From Heterodera schachtii (Eukaryota > Nematoda > Chromadorea > Rhabditida > Heteroderidae): a DNA stretch of 64,000 nt. Positions 57,126 to 64,000 of this stretch are shown piece after piece (the first letter of the stretch is position 1; the number at the start of each line of letters is the position of its first letter). Both the position numbers and the translations under genes were made by a program. Under the pieces are notes generated by a model that was not told the origin of the DNA, ran no database searches, and saw nothing but the letters and a program-made list of their open reading frames with translations. The stretch covers positions 18,408 to 82,407 of the forward strand of contig SIJG01000150.1 of assembly GCA_023374025.1 (NCBI GenBank). Direction: 5' to 3'.

Positions 57126-57193
57126 TTTTTATACTAAAATATTTGCGTTGCAATTCGGGGGTTGGAAAAGTCGGCAGTTTGTCGGGTATAAAA
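57126..57193. promoter_or_regulatory. Divergent promoter (A12 and signal-peptide gene)
   Basis: Minus strand: CGCAAATATTTTAGTATAAA with TATA (complement of 57126-57133), about 107 bp before the A12 ATG. Plus strand: GTCGGCAGTTTGTCGGGTAT then TATAAAAGGG at 57186, about 105 bp before the ATG at 57291. The arrangement and both half-motifs match 12720-12787. Confidence 0.65.
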
Positions 57194-57290
57194 GGGAATG
57201 GGTCGTTTGACGCGAATGCCATTCAATGTAAATATTCTTTGATCAAAAACACCTTTTATTTGTCAGAGTTTTCCTCTCCTTTTTTTGCCA

Positions 57291-58738
57291 TGGCTTCCAA
57301 TAATAATAATTTTCTGTTGCTCATTTTTCTGATCGTCGCATTGTTTCTCAACGACGGCTTCTGTCAGCAACAAAACAACAACAACAACAGCAAAAACAGC
57401 AGGTGCTGTGATTTTGATGAACAGCAATTTTAGAAATCCAAAAAAATTAAAAATTTTAAAGGCCCTCCCATTAAAAAAACGAAAATTGAATACGAAATTC
57501 CAATGGTAGGGGAGGGGTGGGATGTGACGTAATCGCAATTTGCGTAGTGCGGAGAATTTTTTCCACAACATTTTCTACCGCGTTTTGTGTCTCATTTTCG
57601 GTTTGGTCCGTATTCTATCCATCCCATGGTATGAGGCAATCGGAATTCCAATTTTTTATGTGTAATATGGTATGTCCAACATTTTTGCCGACATTTTTCG
57701 GCATCCCAATCAGACTTTTGTTAGAAATTGGAATACAAATTCTCCCTAATTTTCAAATTTGTTCATTCATGAAAATTCCTTAATTTTCCCCCCCCCCTCA
57801 TTTTCAGTGAAATTGAGCCGATGCAGGAGCATCATTATCTCGAAGGCTTTGCTTGGTGCGTTTTGTGCTGTTTTGTTTCTTCCCATTTCATTCATCGCTC
57901 ATACATAAGCAATTTACAGGGCTCTATTGCAGTTCACACGACCATAATTTTTTTTTGCAATTTTGATGAATCATAACTTTTTCAAGGAGCATCCAAATTA
58001 TAGCACTAACAATTCTCTGTTAACTCGCAAATTTCAAAAAGATGGTTTTCTAAACATTTTTGGCCATAAATTTTTTGAAACCCAACGAAATTTTTTGAAA
58101 TTTTGCATGCTAATAGAGGCTTCTTAGGGCTATCGAATGATACTAAGAATGTTTAATTTGGATGCCTCTTGAAAAAGTTATGGTTGCACTAAAGTTGCAA
58201 AAAATTTGGTAATACTTTAGATGGTACCCCCCCCCCCCTTTTTGGAAAAAAATATTTTTTGTTTTCAAGAATCATGAAAATTTCGGAATTGGCCGAAATG
58301 GATGCCGTATTCGTGATCAGCGACCCAGAAAACCCTTGGAAATATATTTTCATGATTCTTGAAAACAAAAAATATTTTTTTCCAAAAAGGGGGGGGGGGG
58401 TACCATCTAAAGTATTACCAAAAATTTTTATGGTCGTGTGAACTGCAATAGAGCCATTTACAGAACCCATAGAAATGCGACCGTAACCCCAACCACCACC
58501 ATACACACTCCCATACAGTAGTAACTCCTCCCCATTCAATAATTTCAGGTTGGCTGCTCTAACGGGCACTGGTATTGGTGTTGTCCTCTATTCCTTATTG
58601 CTGTGCTGTTGTTGTTCCGTCTGCTGCATTCCGTGTTACATCTGTTGCTACGTGTATGTGTCAAATCAACGGGAAATGCGTTTCATGCGTCAAATGTCTT
58701 CGCCCACCCGTGGCGGATTCGGTGGACAAATGCCATGA
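57291..58738 (+). CDS. Signal-peptide gene of unknown function, exon structure uncertain
   Basis: The first frame (57291-57431) reads MASNNNNFLLLIFLIVALFL, NDGFCQQQ, N/S-rich, then SRCCDFDEQQF and a stop: a textbook signal peptide with likely cleavage after GFC. Downstream pieces could be later exons: RNLRSAENFFHN near 57535-57590 (stops in between), an exon 57808-57855 (EIEPMQEHHYLEGFAW) and an exon 58549-58738 (LAALTGTGIGVVLYSLLLCC, CCIPCYICCYVYV, ending GGFGGQMP). The last two join in frame and give a Cys-rich membrane helix with a short tail. Relatives lie at 12553-12700 and 24754-25096. I do not recognise the family. A small secreted protein in a cyst nematode could be an effector, but nothing here proves that; the stop at 57429 may make this a pseudogene. 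Confidence 0.4.
57920..58455. mobile_element. 536-bp MITE (GGCTCTATTGCAG), 8-bp TSD
   Basis: Ends GGCTCTATTGCAGTTCACAC and GTGTGAACTGCAATAGAGCC with the exact octamer ATTTACAG at 57912-57919 and 58456-58463. Inside lies a second, near-perfect hairpin (58205-58420; arms with a C-run/G-run and AAAATATTTTTTGTTTTCAA, loop with the GATCAGCGACCCAGAAAACC motif). It sits between the exon ending at 57855 and the one starting at 58549. Confidence 0.92.
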
Positions 58739-59072
58739 GAGCATTTTGGCATTTGGTGACTGTGACGGCCGGCACATTTGTCTTGGAAAGAAATTGTGGA
58801 TTTTGAAATGCGAAGTGAAAACGGATGGATTAAGATTACGGATGAAAAAGGATAATCTTCATTTGTCTTGCTGATAATTGTATTTGTCCCTATGTATATT
58901 ATATATATGTGAATTTGTTTTGTTATTGCATATTTCTGTGCATTTTAATTTTGTTGATGAGTGTAAAATGGTCTCTTACATATATCACGGACAGAGTTTC
59001 TGAACTTTTATTATTAAATCCGTTTCCAATTGGTGAGATCATCGACCATTTCTCAAATATAATTAATTTTCG
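58739..59072. other. No gene seen
   Basis: 3' flank of the signal-peptide locus. The part 58900-58990 resembles 3780-3850, linking this flank with the F-box fragment at 3.5-4.1 kb. Confidence 0.45.
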
Positions 59073-59125
59073 TTGCTTTCGTCCGCTTCTTTCTCTTCTT
59101 CCGCTGCTGGTAGCGACAATTAAAT
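59073..59125 (-). pseudogene. F-box-like exon 5 relic
   Basis: The minus strand reads LSLPAAEEEKEADESNEN and a stop, the acidic tail of subtype A, with the usual 3' flank. No other exon is attached. Confidence 0.65.
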
Positions 59126-59295
59126 AAGCCTTGGTAGCGTTTTAATAAAAGGCCCTATTAGCCTCCAAAATTTTAGCTGAGATACAAAAGAGTTATGGCC
59201 AAAAAGCCTCAAAAATTGAATTTATCTCAACTTTTTCTCCAAAGGCTTTTTTTCATTTTTGGTGTCCAATCAATGAATGACCGATAATTTTTCAC

Positions 59296-59372
59296 TTCAG
59301 ACCCCATTCTTACCAGTGCTTTTTTCCCATTTGCCCTACCGGGAATTCCCGCCCCGGTCCCGTACAACCCTA
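59296..59372. repeat. End fragment of the TAGAGTGCCACGGGACC MITE family
   Basis: CCCCATTCTTACCAGTGCTT ... GCCCTACCGGGAATTCCCG ... CGGTCCCGTACAACCCTA parallels 39521-39742 in much shortened form. Confidence 0.65.
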
Positions 59373-59523
59373 ATTTCAATTGGTACTAAAGAAATTGCAT
59401 AAAAAAGCAAGCAAATAAATGTATTAAAGAAAGAATCAACAAAAGCATTTCGGAGAGAAAATGATGGCATAAAATCAAATTCCAATTATGTGAGATCGGC
59501 CATTTCTCAAATATAATTAATTC

Positions 59524-60188
59524 ACTTCCGCGCAGTCCGACGATATTTCGATGCTTTGACCCGCTTCTTTTTCTTCGTCCGCTGGTGGCCATAAGGCCTG
59601 AAATTAAACACAGTTTGAATTAGGTGTGAACTGGTGAATTATTTTTAACACTTACCCATCCGAACTTTTGCCACCACACAAATTAAATCTGACATAGTTC
59701 AAATTGTCGTCCCAATTTTTTTCATTTTCCCATTGATCCGTCGCTGCCTTTTCACTAATTGGGCATCGCTTCAACAGCCAATCACCACCACCATAACTTG
59801 ACACATTCTCCAACGTCAGCTTTTCTTTGGTCCGTTCGTTCACAAATTCAAACGGTCCAATTGGTGTTGAATCATAAAGTTCGAGTCGTATTTTGTAGTT
59901 GACTGAAGCGGTGGCACGGAGAAATGCCTTAACAAAAAGTAAGGGAAAAGCAAATGCAATCAATCAATCAGTCGGGCGTTTAACGAAAATATGGCAGCAA
60001 CCATCAGCAGGCCAACTCCTTCAAATTGTTGACCCATACGATTAAAAATTTTGGAAAATTTTTCAAAAAATTGAGTGGTACCAGTGGTATTATACCCAAA
60101 TTTTATGAGAATATGACCAAACGCACACCTCCTTGAAACTGTTGATCAAGTTAAAAATTCCTTACATTTTCTTTGAACGTCGCTTCAT
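59524..60188 (-). pseudogene. F-box-like A13 with exons 2-3 deleted
   Basis: Exon 1 reads MKRRSKK (ATG at 60186-60188, donor GTAAGG). Sixteen bases later the sequence jumps into the very end of exon 3 (LINSFKE), so the F-box-like and middle domains are gone. The following intron resembles that of A1 (GAGTGGTACCAGTGGTATTA in both). Exon 4 (59657-59929) is intact: FLRATASVNYKIRLELYDST, FEFVNERTKEKLTLENV, WLLKRCPISEKAATDQWENE. Exon 5 is frameshifted (PYGHQRTKKKKR). Confidence 0.8.
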
Positions 60189-60342
60189 TTTACGGCAATT
60201 ACCAACAGCACACTTACAAATTAGAAATAATTAGTCGTATTATGTAAAATATGATATATGACATTAACTGTCAATTTTCTATGCATTTTATATGGTTTTT
60301 GCTCATCGGTACTCAAATGTACGCTAATACCCTTTTTTTCAC

Positions 60343-60370
60343 TATCGGTACTCTAATTTTACTATAAAAA
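60343..60370 (+). promoter_or_regulatory. Diverged TATA promoter of B4
   Basis: TCTAATTTTACTATAAAAAT with TATA at 60363, 98 bp before the B4 ATG. A second partial match (TACGCTAATACCC) lies 40 bp upstream. More diverged than at B1 and B3. Confidence 0.5.
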
Positions 60371-60460
60371 TGCCCTTGTTTCTTCTTCCCCTCCTCATTC
60401 CATTCATTCGCTCATTCATTTTTAATCGAAATTTTCCCCGCTCATTTTATTGCTGCAAAA

Positions 60461-60994
60461 ATGCCTTCTTCAGCACTTCGGTACGTTTATTGTTTGTTTC
60501 TTTATTTTTTGTTTTCTGACGTTTCGCATTTCTTTTGCCAATTTTTGTTGCCCAAATTGGATTCAAAACAAATTTTGAAGGTTTTTAGTTTCATCAGCCT
60601 CAAAAAATAACAACTAAATTTGATTTTCATTTTTTGATCCCTCGCTTTCATTACTTTTCCCTCCCTTTCGTTTGTTCATTCATTTGCCCAATTCATTTTT
60701 CAGTTGGTGTGTCGTGACTTTTCTGTTGGCCGGCTGTGGCAGCATTCTTTGGTTCTTTTCTGATCATGTCAAAAAACGACGGCGCCCTCCCAAAAAAGAA
60801 ATGTTAAAAATTAAACCAAAATTTCATAAAAATTCTTCATTTTTTTCAGCTTTATTTCTGCCGATTGTTGGCTCGAAGTGTTCCATTTTCTTGCGCCTTC
60901 TCAACTTGGCCTCGAAATTGCACTGATCAGCCGTCGATTTGACCTCCGAGTGGACGAACATTTCAAAACACGCAAACGCATTCGGATCATGTAA
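60461..60994 (+). pseudogene. F-box-like subtype B4, truncated
   Basis: Exon 1 60461-60480 (MPSSALR), exon 2 60704-60802 (WCVVTFLLAGCGSILWFFSD, KKRRRPPKKE; donor GTTAAA is weak), exon 3 from 60850 (FISADCWLEVFHFLAPSQLG, ISRRFDLRVDEHFKTRK) then a jump to RIRIM and a stop at 60992-60994. The piece between HFKTRK and RIRIM (about 45 residues) and all later exons are absent. It confirms the transmembrane-plus-KKRRRP exon as a constant part of subtype B. Confidence 0.8.
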
Positions 60995-61149
60995 AAAATG
61001 TTTTAGATCAAGCGCTTAGGCAGACAGACCCTTGGCTTCGGGGGGGGGGGGGCTGAATTAAGAAATTCGCTTTTTAGGGGTGGTATTTTTCATTTTTTAG
61101 AAACCCTGAATTAGGAGGTGTGTTTTGTTGAGAAATAGAACCGTTTTTC

Positions 61150-62437
61150 GCAACAAAAAAAACGAAAATGTGAGGAATTTTTAAATTGAATACTTATTTG
61201 CCATTTAATTAATATTTTCACGCAATTCAGCTGGATTTGCAGCGATGTTTGGATGGATATTCTCCCGTTCTTTGAACGTGTTGAACTCGGCCTCACATTG
61301 GCACTGCTCTCTCCGCGTTTCGATGCGCTGGTGGACAAACATTTTGATGGAAAATCAGAATTGACAATTTGGAGAACAATCATAATTTACAAGGAGTTAG
61401 CAAGACCAAAAGCAACACTTTCTGTATGGATTGGTGGCAATTCTGTGGACTTTCCTTGGCCCGACCGCCCGTTGCCGAACAAAATTCGCTTTAAATACAT
61501 TCGGATTGAGTAATTCATACATACATTTTTTGTGTATATTAATGCATTTTTGATTGTCCTCTTTTTCAGTTACATTGATCATTCCGTCATTGGATTTGTC
61601 CGTTCCAACAAGCACATTTGGGACAGAAGTGGCACCGATTTGGAGTTGTATGTGTATTCAGACGAAGCAGAAAATGATGTCCAACCAATTTGGGATTTTT
61701 TTGTCCGTCAAATTTGGCCCATTTTTACGACGACAAATGTGCATCATTTGGGTTTTGGCAATGCTTATCATTTGGACAATTTGATTCGTCTCACTTCGCC
61801 GACAATTCTTTCCGATCTGAACATTAATTCAATCAGTTCCGGTCGTCTTTTCCCTGAAGCAATTGGTGATTCTGATGGGCCAAATGCAACTCCAACTGCC
61901 GGGCAAGTGCTGTCCAAATGGTTGCACATTCCGACCACCGATGGACGGCCGAATAAATTGCGTTGCCTTTCTACATTTTATCAACAACCAAACCTCGAAT
62001 GGGTCAACAATTTCAAAATAGTGTGACCAAACTTTCGTTAAAAGACTGACTAATTATTTTCCCATTGTTTAGACATTTATCAGTGCCACCACTTCTGTCA
62101 GTTACAAAGTGAATTTTGGACTGGAAATTACAACGCCAATTGAGCCATTTGAAGTGGAGAACGGACGGACCAAAGAAAAGCTGACATTGGAGCAAGTGAC
62201 AGGCCATCCTGTCAATTTTCTGTTGAAGCGATGTCCAATGAATGGGGAGACGGCGGCGGTTAAATGGGAAAACGACGAAAATTTAGATGCTTTGAACAAA
62301 GTGTATTTTGTGCTTTATGACAATAATTGCATTGGGTGAGTGTAAAAGATAATTCATCCAATTCAAATTGCACTTAATTTAGGCCATTGTCAGCGGAAGA
62401 AGAAAAAGCGGATCAAAGCATGGAAAATGACGTCTAA
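61150..62437 (+). pseudogene. F-box-like A14, complete body, start codon lost
   Basis: Exons 61231-61509, 61570-62020, 62073-62335 and 62383-62437 are in frame with good borders: WICSDVWMDILPFFERVELG, LSPRFDALVDKHFDGKSELT, FPWPDRPLPNKIRFKYIRIE; IWDRSGTDLELYVYSDEAEN, IWDFFVRQIWPIF, GQVLSKWLHIPTTDGRPNKL; FEVENGRTKEKLTLEQVTGH, FLLKRCPMNGETAAVKWEN; tail PLSAEEEKADQSMENDV. The first exon matches the usual one only at its end (AAAATGTGAGGAATTTTTAA from 61162); the ATGAAxxxxCGA part has become an A-rich run. Translation could still begin at the Met of WMDILP (61253), which would remove the start of the F-box-like helix. Closest relative in the window: A4. Confidence 0.7.
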
Positions 62438-62643
62438 TTGTGCGGAAGGCAATTAATTATATTTGTGAAATGAGCGATCTCACCAATTGAAATTTGATTT
62501 GATTTAATGCTCATTTATTTTCTCTCCGAAATGCCCTTTTAATTTCATTTGTTGATTATTTCGTTCGAATACATAAACATAATTTATTGTCATTTTTGCA
62601 ATCATAACATACGACAAAGTGGGCAGCAGCTAATTACCGTAAA
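62438..62643. other. A14 3' flank
   Basis: Usual subtype A 3' flank; nothing else seen. Confidence 0.5.
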
Positions 62644-62735
62644 ATGAACCGACGTTTAAAGAAAATGTGAGGAATTTTTAATTGAATTTGGAGCAAAATT
62701 TACAAGGACAAGGGAATTGCGGGTACTTATGCACT
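62644..62735 (+). pseudogene. F-box-like subtype A exon-1 relic
   Basis: MNRRLKK with a GTGAGG donor, followed after a few bases by GAGCAAAATTTACAAGGACA from the middle of exon 2 and then by the foldback end GGGTACTTATGCACTTTACA. Only scraps of the gene remain. Confidence 0.65.
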
Positions 62736-62784
62736 TTACAGACCATAAAAAATAAAATTATTTTTAAAATCATATAAAAAATCC

Positions 62785-63180
62785 AACAAAATCATCGGAT
62801 TCAGACACATTCAGATCCTGTAAAAAACTAATTAATTTGCAAATTTTCATCTACTTTTTCGGCTTTTCAGGTACATCGATCAAAATGTCGTAGCATTTCT
62901 CCGCCGTTTTCGCCGTTTTTTCGCCATTTGTGCAATTGATTTGGACATTATCACGGGCAATGATCGAATTTTGGACTTTGTTATGCTAAACATTTGGCCA
63001 ATGTTTCGCCATCAGTGACTGGAGAGAAATTGACTCTTATACAATCAGCAATGACTTTTGGCTCACCCGTTGTCCAATTGGATGGGATCACCGAAATTTG
63101 GACAATGTGAGGGATGAAATTTTCATCGAACGAACCCAATTGACATTCTGATCGAAGATGATGGATTTGACGACTGGTGA
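62785..63180 (+). pseudogene. F-box-like subtype B5 fragment
   Basis: End of exon 3 (out of frame), then exon 4 from YIDQNVVAFLRRFRRFFAIC to LNIWPMFRH, jumping straight into exon 5 (SVTGEKLTLIQSA) at a short CATCAGTGACTGG junction and out of frame thereafter. The GQAVAKWLFTP region is deleted. Confidence 0.8.
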
Positions 63181-63420
63181 ACAATTTAAAATGCTTAATG
63201 ATTTTATGAGTCCAATCGTCGACAATTTTGCTTAGACTTTTTGCTTTCAATTCGTATCCAAAATGTACGGTTTTGTTTTAAAAGGACAGAATTATGGTAC
63301 AAAAATGAAGGATGTTTAGTTGATTGGACTCATAAAATGTCATTAAACTCATAAAAATTGAATTAATTTCATTTTTGCAATCAAAACTTACGACAGAAGT
63401 AGGCAGCTAATTGCCACAAA
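63181..63420. other. Subtype B 3' flank
   Basis: Matches the sequence after B3 (ACAATTTAAAATGCTTAATG). No exon 6 found. Confidence 0.5.
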
Positions 63421-64000
63421 ATGAACCAGCGACGTTTAAAGAAAATGTGAGGAATTTTTAATTGAAGCTTTATCGTTAATTTAATTAATGTTTTCACACA
63501 TTTCAGTTGGATTTGCAACGATGTTTGGATGGACATTCTCGCATTTTTTCGTCGTCTTCAACTCATCTTCAAATTGGCACTGATTTCGCCCCATGTCGCA
63601 TTTCTCCGACGTTTTCACCGTTTTTTTCGCCATTTGTTCAACGGATTTGTACATTACCACGGGCAATGATCGCATTATGGACTTTGTTATGCTCAACATT
63701 TGTCCAATGTTTTGCCATTCAATGCATCGGATCTTTTTGAACTCCATCACTTTTCGCCGTATGCGCCAATTGGCCCCGTAAATGCTCAGCGATTATCCAT
63801 CACTTCGCTTTGTCTCTTTCAAAGATGCCATTCTGCCCGCTTTTCCGCCCGATGAAAGTGCCAATGCGTCGGATGGTCAAATGGTGGCAAAATGGTTGTT
63901 CATGCCTCGTCCGAATGGTCTGCCCAAGGAGCTTCGATTTTCCAATGCTTCTTCTCCGGTTACTTTTCGCATTTGTTTTAACTTTCCGCTGTCTTCTCCG
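63421..64000 (+). pseudogene. A/B chimeric F-box-like pseudogene, runs off the window
   Basis: Exon 1 MNQRRLKK (subtype A, 63421-63446), exon 2 from 63508 WICNDVWMDILAFFRRLQLI, then after ISPH the sequence switches to subtype B exon 4 (VAFLRRFHRFF). An extra T in the T-run at about 63622-63628 shifts the frame. The B sequence continues as STDLYITTGNDRIMDFVMLN, RRMRQLAP, a stop (TAA at 63779-63781), SANASDGQMVAKWLFMPRPN, LPKELR, then fuses without an intron to exon 5 (FSNASSPVTFRICFNFPLS). A and B halves joined in one unit show recombination between subtypes. Confidence 0.75.

Noticed and set aside
57517..57783. 88-codon frame after the signal-peptide gene as a separate gene
   Set aside because: A different frame (RNLRSAENFFHN...) matches the relative at 24754-25096, so this frame is probably not the one used.
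1..64000. tRNA, rRNA or other structured RNA genes
   Set aside because: I saw no cloverleaf with B-box GGTTCGAATCC type sequence in a consistent setting and no rRNA-like conserved stretches. A covariance-model scan would be needed to exclude small RNAs.

Overview
This is AT-rich eukaryotic nuclear DNA, almost certainly from a cyst nematode. The evidence is a multi-exon family of roughly 340-375 residue proteins whose exon sequences (WICSDVWMDILPSF..., ...GQALSKWLHTP...NGQPKRL..., ...PFELVNERTNEKLTL...) I recognise as the large F-box-like family of potato cyst nematodes (Globodera). The genus is from memory; nothing here was searched. Introns are short with GT-AG borders, and there are no operons or bacterial signals.

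The backbone is an F-box-like gene cluster in two subtypes. Subtype A starts MNRR or MKRxxKK and goes straight into the F-box-like segment (5 exons). Subtype B starts with a short exon and a transmembrane-plus-KKRRRP exon before the same segment (6 exons). Complete, in-frame models (exon lengths summed to whole codons) are A4 (16603-17892, -), A5 (22688-24119, -), A6 (27389-28735, +), A8 (45581-46860, -), A11 (53766-55009, -), B1 (12864-14426, +) and B3 (41144-42776, +). A2 (10044-11279, -) is in frame but has a replaced start, and A14 (61150-62437, +) has lost its start codon. A1 and A12 carry frameshifts. A10 is split by a LINE, and B2 is cut by a foldback element. At least a dozen further fragments are scattered between them. 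This is a birth-and-death locus.

Transposable elements fill the spaces and are nested. A Jockey/CR1-like LINE (35933-40480, -) has an uninterrupted endonuclease-RT ORF, but a 1029-bp MITE sits at its ORF1/ORF2 junction and a degenerate hAT element cuts its 3' end. That hAT contains a foldback insertion. A second, 5'-truncated LINE lies inside gene A10. A shorter hAT relative (2356-3505) contains a 392-bp MITE. Seven MITEs have exact 8-bp target-site duplications readable in the sequence, the hAT hallmark. A Merlin/ISXO2-like transposase remnant lies at 33182-33388.

Region by region: 1-2355 repeats only; 2.4-9.1 kb hAT relic, F-box fragments and A1; 10-17.9 kb A2, a divergent promoter, B1 and A4; 18.4-22.2 kb MITEs and a large TTTTCGTACCG satellite with an internal ORF; 22.7-28.7 kb A5 and A6 around a 1.2-kb MITE; 29-40.5 kb B2 and the nested transposons; 41-48.6 kb B3, a second copy of the satellite element, A8 and an identical duplicated F-box stub; 48.9-57 kb MITEs, A10, A11 and A12; 57.1-58.7 kb a signal-peptide gene divergent from A12; 59-64 kb A13, B4, A14 and chimeric fragments running off the end.

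The most unusual points are: (1) the satellite looks like the overgrown inverted subterminal repeat of a MITE-like element; (2) one palindromic module is shared by MITEs with unrelated ends; (3) a conserved divergent promoter pairs a secreted-protein gene with F-box genes; (4) a membrane-anchored F-box subtype.
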